Assembly: GCA_050732995.1 (NCBI GenBank)
Contig: JBOHSA010000120.1
Coordinates: forward strand, 1 to 21,398
Direction of reading: 5' to 3'
Length of the DNA: 21,398 bases
Source: JBOHSA01 sp050732995
GTDB lineage: Bacteria > Gemmatimonadota > Gemmatimonadetes > Gemmatimonadales > GWC2-71-9
Part shown: positions 1 through 7,487 of the stretch, piece by piece
How positions within the stretch are numbered: the first letter of the stretch is position 1
How the letters are laid out: the number at the start of each line of letters is the position of its first letter
The notes under the pieces: generated by a model
What the model saw: the letters and a program-made list of their open reading frames with translations, nothing else
Told to the model about the DNA's origin: nothing
Database searches by the model: none
Position numbers and translations under genes: made by a program

Positions 1-27
1 CCCCCCCCCCCCCCCCCCCCCCCCCCC
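1..27. repeat. Terminal C27 homopolymer
   Basis: The window opens with 27 consecutive C, followed by more C-rich sequence. On the helicase strand this reads as poly-glycine at the truncated end of the protein. Together with the 12 C at the right edge it most likely marks the place where an assembler stopped, and its length should not be trusted. Confidence 0.9.
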
Positions 28-1935
28 GCCCCGCCGCCGGTGCCGCTCGAACACGACCTCCGGGAGCCCGCGCCGGGCATAGCGGCGGATCGCGCGCTCC
101 GGGAGCTGGGTCCCCTCGATGCTCGCGCGCGGTACGCCGAAGCGGTCGGCGAAGTAGCGCAACGTGCCCGCCACTGCGCCCCAGCTCCCGCACACCGACG
201 TCTTGCCCACGCGCGCTTCGCGCCCGTCGACGGTTTCCTCGTCGATCACCAGGTCGAAAGGCATGATCCGCGCGACCAGGTCGGCGAAGGCGGCGCGCGT
301 GCGCTCGTCCGCGTAGGGCAGCTTCGGCGGCAGCGGCTGCTCCAGCTGGCGATACACGGACGCCGTGCCCAGCGCCACGTCTTCGATCGCCTTGACGAGC
401 ACGCCCCGCCGCTCCGCCCAGGCGTCGATCTCCTCCGCGAACAGGTGGCGCGGGAGGCCGTACACCTCGCCCAGGTAGCCGTGCGTGTTCACGGCCTCGG
501 CGTACACGTTGTAGGCGGTGAGGTGATCGCTGCCGGGCAGGATGAGGCCCTTCAGGTCGCGCTCCTCGCGCGTCATGCGGTGCAGCGATTCGATGTTGGC
601 CGCCACCGCGACCATGGGCACGAGCGCCGCGTCGGCGTGGACCAGGAGCTCGCCCCAGGGCCGCTCGACCGGCATCGCCTCGACCTCGCGCCCGTAGGCG
701 GTGAGGCGCCCGCGCTCGATCACTCCCCGGTCCACGAGCAGGCGCACCGCCTCGCGGTACGCTTGTCGGTCCAGCGGCACCGGCAGCTCGAGCTCCTGCG
801 CGTCCACGCCCAGGGCGGCGCAGGTGATGGCCACGCGCTCGGCATCTCCCGCGAGCTGGAATTCGGGCGGCGTCGGCTCGAGCGCCGCGAAATCGAGCGC
901 CCGGTCGCTCAGAATGTAGACCTCACCGCCCTCGACCCGGCCGTGCACGCGGCCCGCCATCTGGAGGATCTCGTTGGCGCCGAGGTAGGCGCGGGTCAGG
1001 ACGTTGCGGCCCCGATCGATCACGTTGGTGTAGCGCGCGTCGTAAATCACCACGGTGTCCAGCCCGCGGACGTTGAGGGCCGACTGGCCGGCGGCGGTCA
1101 TGGCGAGCAGGAACGGCCGGCGCACCTGGCCGTCGAGGAACGGCCGAATGACCCGAATCGGCTCTCCACCATGGTAGAACGCGGCGGCGAGCTGCCGCCA
1201 GCGGTCGCCCAGCTCACCCGCGATCTGCTCGACTTCCGCCCGGGTCGGCACGAACACCGCGACGCCGCGGCCCTCGCGCACCACGCGGCGGACGAAGCGC
1301 TCGTCCAGAAACTCGAGGGGTTGCTGGGCCAGGACCCGGACGGTCGCGGCGCGGGCCGGGTCGAACGCGCGGGTCTCGAGCACCTCGGCCGAGTCGAGAT
1401 ACCGGGCGTAGAACGCCGGGTCCACCGTGGCCGAGAGCCAGATGAAGCGGCAGCGCGCCCGCTTCCCGAGCGCGAGACACAGCTCCATCTCGGCCGACGT
1501 CTGGTGGATCTCGTCCACCACGAGCGTGTCCCGCGCCGTGATCAGCCCGTCTTGAAACCAGCGCCGTGCGATGCCGGTGGTGATGATCACCACATTCCAC
1601 GTCGGCGTCTCGGGCGTCGCCTCCCGCTCCCGGTTCACCACCCCGACCTTGAGGGGCGCCTGCAGGATGGTCTCGGCAACGGACCGGATGGCGAGCGTCT
1701 TGCCCGTTCCGGTCCCGGCCACCACCCCGAATCCGCGGCCCGACCCGGCGAGCCGCCGCAGGTCCTCGCCGTGCTCGCGCTCAAGCAGGGTATCGATGTT
1801 CAACCCCATCGCCAACTCGATCGTCTCGCAGGCTGCCCGGGTGGGCGCAATGACGATTACCCGCCCGGTGGCGGGATCGGCGGCGAGAAAGGCTTGGGGA
1901 TCGGGGGGAAGAAAGTGGTCGCGCAAGACGTGCAC
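1..1935 (-). CDS. DEAH-type superfamily 2 helicase, 3' end cut by window edge
   Basis: Translating the minus strand from a GTG at 1935 gives an open frame that runs off the left edge, about 635 residues before the terminal C run. It carries an ordered set of SF2 helicase motifs: Walker A AGTGTGKT (about residues 73-80), motif II DEIH (141-144), motif III SAT (168-170) and motif VI QMAGRVHGR (325-333). DEIH with QxxGRxxGR is typical of the DEAH/RHA group, which are NTP-dependent RNA or DNA remodellers; the substrate cannot be told. The rest, roughly 340 onward, is a long C-terminal part I do not assign. An in-frame stop lies 15 codons upstream (TAA at 1978-1980) and GTG is the first plausible start. 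No Shine-Dalgarno is visible, but TATATT lies 7 nt upstream, so the message may be leaderless. The long plus-strand open frame over this region is an antisense shadow. Confidence 0.85.
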   Translation of the reverse strand, partial: MHVLRDHFLPPDPQAFLAADPATGRVIVIAPTRAACETIELAMGLNIDTLLEREHGEDLRRLAGSGRGFGVVAGTGTGKTLAIRSVAETILQAPLKVGVVNREREATPETPTWNVVIITTGIARRWFQDGLITARDTLVVDEIHQTSAEMELCLALGKRARCRFIWLSATVDPAFYARYLDSAEVLETRAFDPARAATVRVLAQQPLEFLDERFVRRVVREGRGVAVFVPTRAEVEQIAGELGDRWRQLAAAFYHGGEPIRVIRPFLDGQVRRPFLLAMTAAGQSALNVRGLDTVVIYDARYTNVIDRGRNVLTRAYLGANEILQMAGRVHGRVEGGEVYILSDRALDFAALEPTPPEFQLAGDAERVAITCAALGVDAQELELPVPLDRQAYREAVRLLVDRGVIERGRLTAYGREVEAMPVERPWGELLVHADAALVPMVAVAANIESLHRMTREERDLKGLILPGSDHLTAYNVYAEAVNTHGYLGEVYGLPRHLFAEEIDAWAERRGVLVKAIEDVALGTASVYRQLEQPLPPKLPYADERTRAAFADLVARIMPFDLVIDEETVDGREARVGKTSVCGSWGAVAGTLRYFADRFGVPRASIEGTQLPERAIRRYARRGLPEVVFERHRRRGGGGGGGGGG

Positions 1936-1942
1936 GGGTCGG

Positions 1943-1948
1943 AATATA
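1943..1948 (-). promoter_or_regulatory. Possible -10 box of the helicase gene
   Basis: On the minus strand TATATT (TANNNT type) sits 7 nt upstream of the GTG start, with no Shine-Dalgarno between them. A -10 at this distance would place transcription initiation at the start codon. No good -35 is visible, so this is tentative. Confidence 0.35.
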
Positions 1949-2030
1949 GCCGGTCCTGGTCCGGCCCACCGGGGTCATTACATTAGCGCGCGCTCATAGG
2001 CAGCCTTCTCCTCTCTCGGAGCGAAAGGCC

Positions 2031-2705
2031 ATGACACCGGCGCTCCTCGTGTTCCTCGCGTTGCCGTTGGGGCTCGCCCCGATCGAGGGCCCGGACACGA
2101 TTCGGGTCGGGGGTCTGACCGCGGAGCAGTTCGCAGCCCGGCTCAAGTATCAGCGGGGCGTCATCCTGCTCCGCGGTGGCCTCGCCACGGTCAACCTCCC
2201 GCGTTCCTTCCGCTACCTGGACCCGGAGCAGGCCGAGCTGCTGCTGGTGCAGGCCTGGGGCAGTCCGCCCGGCAACGAGACGCTCGGGATGTTGTTTCCC
2301 GCCGGCCTGAGCCCGCTCAGCCCCGAGGGATGGGGCGTGGTGATCTCCTACGAGGAAGAGGGGCACATCAAAGACGCCGCCGCCGAGGGACTCGACTACG
2401 ACGCGCTCCTCAAGGACATGCGGGGCGAACATCAGTCTCCGAAGCTGATCCCCAGGTCCCGGGCCGTTGCGATGGTGTCGGAATCGAGCGGGACGCGTTT
2501 GGGGCTCGCGATGGCCTCGGCGATGGGCACGGCGGTGATCGTCGGGGGTTGCAGGGCCACCATCATGCCGAAGCGCCGTTCCGCCACGAAGCGCACCGCG
2601 GCGGCGCCGAAGCGCAGGCCCAGGAGCCGGTCGAAGGTGGTGGGGCTGCCGCCGCGCTGCAGGTGGCCCAGCACGAGCGAGCGCGTCTCTTTGCCCGTCA
2701 TCTGA
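2031..2705 (+). CDS. DUF2167-family membrane-anchored protein, 3'-truncated (probable gene remnant)
   Basis: The ATG at 2031 follows an AAAGG ribosome-binding site and opens with a signal-peptide-like stretch (MTPALLVFLALPLGLAP). Residues about 20-130 match the DUF2167 family as I know it: VNLPRSFRYLDPEQAELLL, LGMLFPAGLSPLSPEGWGV, VISYEEEGHIKD, and LDYDALLKDM. Family members usually run to about 300 residues with a C-terminal membrane segment. Here recognisable sequence stops at about 2420, only 10 bp before the stop codon of the convergent phosphofructokinase gene (2432). The remaining 90 or so residues of the open frame are antisense to that enzyme and look like shadow sequence. The gene therefore seems to have lost its 3' half through a deletion or a misassembly. 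The function of DUF2167 is not established. Confidence 0.7.
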   Translation: MTPALLVFLALPLGLAPIEGPDTIRVGGLTAEQFAARLKYQRGVILLRGGLATVNLPRSFRYLDPEQAELLLVQAWGSPPGNETLGMLFPAGLSPLSPEGWGVVISYEEEGHIKDAAAEGLDYDALLKDMRGEHQSPKLIPRSRAVAMVSESSGTRLGLAMASAMGTAVIVGGCRATIMPKRRSATKRTAAAPKRRPRSRSKVVGLPPRCRWPSTSERVSLPVI

Positions 2706-3499
2706 TGGATCGAATGGGCCACTTTGTCCGCGATGCCTCCGAGGCGCTCGTGCTCGAGATCGATCAGGGAGACGCTGCCGCCCTTGGGCGCCGCCCCCTC
2801 GGCGACGACGACGATGCTGAAGTGCCGCCCCTCGGCTTCGCGCCGGCGGATCTTCGCGCACACCTTCTCGAGATCGAACGGGATCTCGGGAATGAGGATG
2901 ACGTCGGCGGAGCCCGCGATGCCGGCGTTCAGCGCGATGAACCCCGCGTGCCGGCCCATCACTTCGACCACCATCACCCGTTCGTGGCTTTCGGCGGTCG
3001 AATGGACTTTGTCGATGGCGTCGGTGGCGGTGGCGACGGCCGTATCGAAGCCGAACGTGGCCACGGTGCCGCCGACGTCATTGTCGATGGTCTTGGGAAC
3101 GCCGACGATCGGGATGCCCTTGGCCATCAGGCGGAGCGCGATGGCGAGCGACCCGTCGCCTCCGATAGCGATCAGGGCGTCGAGACCCCGGGCGCGGAAG
3201 GCGGCGAGCACCTCGCCGGAGCGGTCGTGCTCGCTCCAGGAGCCGTCGCGTCCTTGGACGCGATACTTGAACGGGTCGCCGCGGTTGGTGGTGCCGAGGA
3301 TGGTGCCGCCGAGGTGGGTGATGCCGCGCACGGCCCCGGCGTCGAGCGGCACGACGCCGTCTTCGGTGAGCAGCCCGTCGTAGCCGCGCCGGATCCCGAC
3401 GCACTGCCAGCCGCGGTGGACTGCTGCGAGCACTGCTCCTCGAATGACGGCGTTAAGGCCCGGCGCGTCGCCGCCGCCGGTGGAGATGGCGATTTTCAA
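2432..3499 (-). CDS. pfkA: 6-phosphofructokinase
   Basis: A complete 355-residue PfkA-family protein that phosphorylates fructose 6-phosphate to fructose 1,6-bisphosphate in glycolysis. Visible motifs are the N-terminal nucleotide-binding STGGGDAPGLNAVIRG, GGDGS (113-117), PKTIDND (135-141, with the catalytic Asp), FDTA, MGRHAGFIAL, PEIPFD and LGHLQRGGSPT. Gly in GGDG together with Lys in PKTIDND is, in characterised relatives, usually associated with ATP-dependent rather than pyrophosphate-dependent enzymes; that substrate call is an inference. The start is TTG at 3499-3497, preceded by GAGGAG at 5 nt. It overlaps the TGA stop of the upstream selenoprotein gene as TTGA, so the two are probably translationally coupled. 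The 3' end faces the truncated DUF2167 gene. Confidence 0.93.
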   Translation of the reverse strand: MKIAISTGGGDAPGLNAVIRGAVLAAVHRGWQCVGIRRGYDGLLTEDGVVPLDAGAVRGITHLGGTILGTTNRGDPFKYRVQGRDGSWSEHDRSGEVLAAFRARGLDALIAIGGDGSLAIALRLMAKGIPIVGVPKTIDNDVGGTVATFGFDTAVATATDAIDKVHSTAESHERVMVVEVMGRHAGFIALNAGIAGSADVILIPEIPFDLEKVCAKIRRREAEGRHFSIVVVAEGAAPKGGSVSLIDLEHERLGGIADKVAHSIHQMTGKETRSLVLGHLQRGGSPTTFDRLLGLRFGAAAVRFVAERRFGMMVALQPPTITAVPIAEAIASPKRVPLDSDTIATARDLGISFGD

Positions 3500-3735
3500 C
3501 GCCGCTCCTCGCCTCCCGGCCGCAGAAGCCTCACGACTTCCCCCGGCTCGGCGTGCCGGCCCAGGGCCTTCTTGGAGAAGATCAGGCGGCTGTCGGCCAC
3601 CACCTCAAAGACGCCGCCACCCGACTGAATAAGCTGGATTTCCGCATGCGGGAACGCCCGACGGATTTCGGCCGCCAGACCGGTGGCCCGGGGCTCGTAG
3701 TTTCACACGACGCAGTATTCGATCGAGACGCGCAT
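3496..3735 (-). CDS. Rdx/SelW-like selenoprotein with in-frame UGA (CVVU)
   Basis: Read through one TGA, the minus strand encodes 79 residues: MRVSIEYCVV, Sec at position 11 (TGA at 3705-3703), then NYEPRATGLAAEIRRAFPHA, and later SGGGVFEVVADSRLIFSKKA, GRHAEPGEVVRLL. This matches the Rdx family (SelW/SelT/SelH-like thioredoxin-fold redox proteins), whose signature is an N-terminal beta strand followed by CxxU or CxxC, then GGVFEV, LIFSKK and PxPGEVV. The TGA falls exactly on the second redox position, which argues against a chance nonsense mutation. A bacterial SECIS-like hairpin lies directly downstream. The gene overlaps the pfkA start by TTGA. The ATG has no Shine-Dalgarno but TATCGT 7 nt upstream. 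Standard gene callers would split or miss it. Decoding needs SelA, SelB, SelC and SelD, which must be elsewhere in the genome. Confidence 0.85.
3670..3688 (-). promoter_or_regulatory. Bacterial SECIS-like stem-loop after the UGA
   Basis: On the minus strand GGCCACC pairs with GGCGGCC (seven positions, one internal A-C mismatch) around the five-base loop GGUCU. The loop starts 22 nt after the UGA, within the usual bacterial spacing, and has G in its first two positions, as SelB-binding hairpins require. The E. coli fdhF SECIS also exposes GGUCU in its apical loop. Found by eye; not folded by software. Confidence 0.65.
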
Positions 3736-3742
3736 GGGCTGA

Positions 3743-3748
3743 ACGATA
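3743..3748 (-). promoter_or_regulatory. Possible -10 box of the selenoprotein-pfkA operon
   Basis: TATCGT on the minus strand ends 7 nt before the ATG at 3735, and no Shine-Dalgarno intervenes. The spacing matches that at the helicase gene and would give a leaderless transcript. No convincing -35 hexamer was found. Confidence 0.3.
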
Positions 3749-3797
3749 GCCGCGCTTGACACCGCGCGCCACACGCCCGAGTTTGCGCCGCATCCCT

Positions 3798-5915
3798 ATG
3801 CCACGCGTTCGAGTAGCGCCGGGCCTGGTGGTCCGGGGCGTCGTCGCCCTGGTCGCTGCCGGGGGCTTCGGCTGGGCGCTGGTGCTCTACGGATCCGGCC
3901 GCGCCCCGATCGGCGCGAACTTCGGGCCCAGCCTGGTGGCGCTGGTGGTGATCGGGGCCCTGATCCGCCGCTACGGCATCGCCCTCCCGGGCAACGGCTT
4001 CTCCTCCTTCATCCTTGGCGTGATCACCTACGCGGTGCTCGACCGCGGCTGGCCGTTCGGTGTGCTGGTCGCTCCCTGCGCGATGGCGCTGGGGGACGTG
4101 TTCCTTCGCCGGCTGCCACTCGCCTCCGCCCTGGGCAACGCGGCCCACCTGACGGCCGGGACCACCGTCATGGGCGCGGCCTACGAACGGCTGGGGGGCG
4201 CGGTCGGCCCCGCTGCGCTCAGCGCCGGCAACGTGGGCCCCCTCGTCGCGCTACTCGTGCTCCTGCCCGTGATCGTCAACGGCACGTTTTACCTCGAGCT
4301 TGCCTTCGGCCGGACGCTCGCCTGGGTGGACGCGCGCCTGACGGCACGCTGGGAGGCGATCGTCTACCTCATGTCGGTGCTGGCCGCGCTGGGGTGGCTG
4401 GCGGCCTCGCACGCCGGGCTGCCGCTCGCCACCGAGCTCCTGATCTTCGCGGTCCTCGCGGGCGCCACCGCCGGCAGCACGTACGTGATCCGCATGGGCG
4501 TCCTAGCCGACGAGCTACACTTGATCCAGCACCTCTCCCAGGCCATCGCGGCCGATATTAACCTCGCCCGCAGCTTCTCCCGGATCCAGGAGCTCACGCG
4601 GCGGCTCGTTCCCTGGGAGCACATGGGATTCGCCCGCTACGATCCGCGGAGCCGGGAGATGGAGCTCGTGGCGGACACCGCCGCCCAGGGCGGGGCGACC
4701 TCGGCGTTCCGCTTCGACGCCGACGCGGGGCTGACCGGCGAGGCGGTGCGGTTGCGTCAGCCGGTCGTCGCGCACCGGCTGCACCGCGACCAGGTGGTGC
4801 TGCCCGGAAGCGAGACGCCGGGCGCGGAGGTGCTCGTCCCGCTGTATCACGCCGGCCAGCTGGTGGGGCTCTGGAGCGTCCGCCATTCCGACCCCCTGAT
4901 GTACCGCGAGTCAGACGGCGAGCTGCTCAACCTGCTGGCCCCGCAGCTGGCGCTCATGCTCGCCGTCGAGCGCTCGGTGCAGCCCGTGGTCGGGGCGTCG
5001 GACCTGACCACGCAGTACGTCCAGACGCTGACGGCCACCTCCGAGCAGATCCATGCGTCGAGCGAGGAAGTGGCGGCCTCCGCGCAACGAGCGAGCCACG
5101 GGGCCCGAGAGGCGGCCGGACTCGTCACGACTGCGGCGCGGGAGGCCGAGGAGCTGAAGCGGAGCGCGACCGATCTGGCCGCCGCGGGCGACCAAACCCG
5201 CGAGGCGGGCGCGCAGATGGAGCGGACCACAGACCGCGTGCGGACGGCCACGCAGGCCGCCGTGCGGCGGCTCTCCGACCTCGGCGCGACCACCGAGGAG
5301 AGCGCCGGCGAGGTGCGGCGCCTGCGCGACGTGGCGGGCCAGGTGGAGAAATTCTCCGAGACCATCGGCTTCGTCGCCAACCAGACCAACCTGCTCGCCC
5401 TCAACGCGACGATCGAGGCAGCGCGCGCCGGCGTGCACGGCCGCGGCTTCGCGGTCGTCGCCGACGAGGTCCACAAACTGGCCGAAGAGAGCGGCCGCGA
5501 GGCGCGGAACGTGGGGAAATCAGTCCAGGACACCCGGCGCGCGCTGGACCGGGCGGCCCAGCTGCTCGAACAGATCCGCGCCGAGCTGGGTGAGGTGGTG
5601 CGGGGCTCGGCCGACTGGGTCCACGACCTGGACCGGATCGCCGAGGCCGCCGCGAGCACGGCCCACGCGGGCACGCGGGTCGCCGACGTCGCCCGCGGCA
5701 ACGCCGAGCTCGCCGCCCGCATCACGCACTCGCTCGAGCAGGCGCGACAGGGGGCGCAGACCTCGACCGAGGAAGCCGAAGCCGTGGCCGCCGCCGCCGC
5801 CGAGCAGCTCAAGGCGATCGAGGGGCTCGCCCAAGGCGCTACCGAGCTGGCCACGCTCGCCGACAACCTCGCCCGGGCCGTGCGCTTCGTGCAGGGCGGC
5901 AACGGCCACCCCTGA
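3798..5915 (+). CDS. Membrane-anchored GAF-domain methyl-accepting chemotaxis-type protein
   Basis: A 705-residue protein. Residues about 10-235 contain several hydrophobic segments and form an integral-membrane sensor region I cannot name. Residues about 255-390 resemble a GAF domain (FARYDPRSREMELVAD, GLTGEAVRLRQPVV, AEVLVPLYHAGQLVGLWSV). From about 405 onward there is a long Ala/Glu-rich coiled coil with the conserved chemoreceptor hairpin tip QTNLLALNATIEAARAG followed by GRGFAVVADEVHKLAEESG, the region that contacts CheA and CheW in characterised receptors. No HAMP domain and no C-terminal CheR/CheB tether are visible. ATG 3798 was chosen over an upstream in-frame TTG at 3756 because the hydrophobic segment follows it closely. 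It is divergent from the selenoprotein gene, with 62 bp between the starts. Its role could be chemotaxis or another Che-type pathway. Confidence 0.88.
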   Translation: MPRVRVAPGLVVRGVVALVAAGGFGWALVLYGSGRAPIGANFGPSLVALVVIGALIRRYGIALPGNGFSSFILGVITYAVLDRGWPFGVLVAPCAMALGDVFLRRLPLASALGNAAHLTAGTTVMGAAYERLGGAVGPAALSAGNVGPLVALLVLLPVIVNGTFYLELAFGRTLAWVDARLTARWEAIVYLMSVLAALGWLAASHAGLPLATELLIFAVLAGATAGSTYVIRMGVLADELHLIQHLSQAIAADINLARSFSRIQELTRRLVPWEHMGFARYDPRSREMELVADTAAQGGATSAFRFDADAGLTGEAVRLRQPVVAHRLHRDQVVLPGSETPGAEVLVPLYHAGQLVGLWSVRHSDPLMYRESDGELLNLLAPQLALMLAVERSVQPVVGASDLTTQYVQTLTATSEQIHASSEEVAASAQRASHGAREAAGLVTTAAREAEELKRSATDLAAAGDQTREAGAQMERTTDRVRTATQAAVRRLSDLGATTEESAGEVRRLRDVAGQVEKFSETIGFVANQTNLLALNATIEAARAGVHGRGFAVVADEVHKLAEESGREARNVGKSVQDTRRALDRAAQLLEQIRAELGEVVRGSADWVHDLDRIAEAAASTAHAGTRVADVARGNAELAARITHSLEQARQGAQTSTEEAEAVAAAAAEQLKAIEGLAQGATELATLADNLARAVRFVQGGNGHP

Positions 5916-6009
5916 CCCCGCCCCCGGAATGGTGACCGGCGACACATTCTTGGGGTTTGGCGTCCGCGTTATTACCGTTCTGCAGGCCTACAACCGAGGA
6001 GGCGGCACC

Positions 6010-7476
6010 ATGCGAGCACTCGGGACGGCGGGACTGTTGCTGGTCAGCAGTGCGGGGTGGGGAGTCGGGATCGTCGCGGCACAGCGCGCCCACCAAGTGG
6101 AGCTCGGCGCGTTCGGGTCGGTCACGCGCTACGATCGCGCTTTCGGCCTCGACAACCAGCTCGGCGGCGGCGGCCGCCTCGGCTACTTCTTCAGCGACGT
6201 CCTGGGGATGGAAGTCGACGCCGGGTTCCAAAGTCCCCACGCGCGCGCCGGCGCCCCTCCCCCGAGCGCGGAGCTCCTGTCGGGCAGCGCCAGCCTGGTG
6301 CTCAACGTCTTCACCGGCAGCCGGGTCGGCCTGTATCTCCTCGGCGGTTACTCCCGGCTGGACTTCGAGGAGACGGCGCCGTACCGCTTCACCGACAACG
6401 CCGCCCATGGCGCCCTCGGGGTGCGGATCCTGCTCGGCCCGCGCGCGGCCCTGCGGCTCGAGGCGCGCGGCATCTACACGCCTTCGACCAAGGCGCCGTT
6501 CGGCACGACCTGGGCCGGCCACGTCGTCGGGTCCGCCGGGCTGTCCGTGTTCGCGGGAGCTGGAGCGGTGGTGGACCTGGATCAGGATCGCGTCGCCGAC
6601 CGGCGGGACGCCTGCCCCGGCACGCCGGCGGGCGCCACGGTGGACCCCCAGGGCTGTCCCAGCGACTCCGACCGGGACACGGTCTATAACGGTCTCGACT
6701 CCTGTCCCAACACGCCGGCCGGCGCCCAGGTGGATCGGACCGGCTGCCCCCTCGACGCCGATCGCGACGCCGTGTACGACGGCCTCGACCAGTGCCCGGC
6801 GACCCCCGCCGGCTCGCGCGTGGACGCGAAGGGCTGTCCCTCCGACGCGGACGGCGACACGGTGCCCGACGGGCCGGACCAATGCCCCAACACGCCTTCG
6901 GGCGCGACCGTGGATGCCACCGGATGCCCGGTGGACTCCGACAAGGACACCGTCCCCGACGGCATCGACCTGTGCCCCAACACTCCGGCGGGCAACGAGG
7001 TGGACGCGGTCGGGTGCCAGGTGGCACGCGATGCGGATGGCGACGGCGTAGACGATACGAAAGACAAGTGCCCGGGCACCGCGGCCGGCACGCAGGTCGA
7101 CGCGGCCGGCTGCCCGATCCTGTTCACCAAGGAGCGCACCCCGGTCATCCTGCGCGGAGTGACGTTCGAGACCGGCCGCTCGGTGCTGCAGCCCGAGTCC
7201 CACACCGTGCTCGACATCGTCGCCGCGTCGCTCGTGGCCAACCCGGAGATCCGCATCGAGATCGCGGGGCACACCGACATCACCGGTTCGCCCAGCGTGA
7301 ACGACCGGCTGTCGCAGGCCCGGGCCGACGCGGTCCGCGCCTACCTGGCCTCCAAGGGCGTGGAGCCTAACCGGATGGTGGCCAAGGGCTACGGCGCGAC
7401 GGCGCCGATCGCGATGAACTCTACGGCGGCGGGGCGGGCGCAGAACCGTCGCGTCGAGCTACGCCAGTTGCCATGA
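6010..7476 (+). CDS. OmpA-family outer-membrane protein with six thrombospondin type-3 repeats
   Basis: A 488-residue protein. It has a signal peptide (about 1-25, ending GIVAAQ), a glycine- and aromatic-rich region resembling an eight-strand outer-membrane barrel (about 26-188), six acidic 30-residue TSP3 repeats (189-369) of the form DxDxDxVxDxxDxCPxTPxG followed by VDxxGCP, and a C-terminal OmpA-like peptidoglycan-binding domain (about 370-488) with IRIEIAGHTD, NDRLSQARADAVRAYL and AQNRRVEL. TSP3 repeats bind calcium, and OmpA domains bind diaminopimelate in the cell wall, so the protein probably links outer membrane and peptidoglycan. GAGGAGG precedes the ATG by 7 nt. TATTAC at 5970-5975 could be its -10. 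It is paralogous to the next gene, and its stop overlaps an upstream ATG of that gene (ATGA), so they form an operon. Confidence 0.9.
   Translation: MRALGTAGLLLVSSAGWGVGIVAAQRAHQVELGAFGSVTRYDRAFGLDNQLGGGGRLGYFFSDVLGMEVDAGFQSPHARAGAPPPSAELLSGSASLVLNVFTGSRVGLYLLGGYSRLDFEETAPYRFTDNAAHGALGVRILLGPRAALRLEARGIYTPSTKAPFGTTWAGHVVGSAGLSVFAGAGAVVDLDQDRVADRRDACPGTPAGATVDPQGCPSDSDRDTVYNGLDSCPNTPAGAQVDRTGCPLDADRDAVYDGLDQCPATPAGSRVDAKGCPSDADGDTVPDGPDQCPNTPSGATVDATGCPVDSDKDTVPDGIDLCPNTPAGNEVDAVGCQVARDADGDGVDDTKDKCPGTAAGTQVDAAGCPILFTKERTPVILRGVTFETGRSVLQPESHTVLDIVAASLVANPEIRIEIAGHTDITGSPSVNDRLSQARADAVRAYLASKGVEPNRMVAKGYGATAPIAMNSTAAGRAQNRRVELRQLP
6574..7116 (+). repeat. Six tandem ~90-bp thrombospondin type-3 repeats
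   Basis: Six in-frame 30-residue units, each with an Asp-rich calcium loop and two Cys (CP and GCP), lie inside the first OmpA-family gene. The last unit has a short insertion (VA) before it. They are coding repeats, not a CRISPR array. Confidence 0.9.
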
Positions 7477-7487
7477 GGAGCGATGCC

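Noticed and set aside
40..1986. Long plus-strand open frame of 648 codons
   Set aside because: It is antisense to the helicase frame, which shows a full set of SF2 motifs; the plus-strand product is Arg/His/Gly-rich without any recognisable domain.
2330..3628. Plus-strand open frame over phosphofructokinase
   Set aside because: Antisense to an intact PfkA with every expected motif; no domain is visible in the plus-strand product.
3703..3705. TGA as an ordinary nonsense mutation in a decayed Rdx gene
   Set aside because: It is the only stop, sits exactly at the CxxU position, and is followed by a SECIS-like hairpin; decay would not be expected to hit this codon.
3756..3761. TTGACA as the -35 of the chemoreceptor gene
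   Set aside because: The hexamer is perfect, but the sequence 17 nt downstream (GAGTTT) is a poor -10, so I do not call a promoter.
5839..7272. Minus-strand open frame over the first OmpA gene
   Set aside because: Its repeated pattern is just the reverse complement of the TSP3 repeats.
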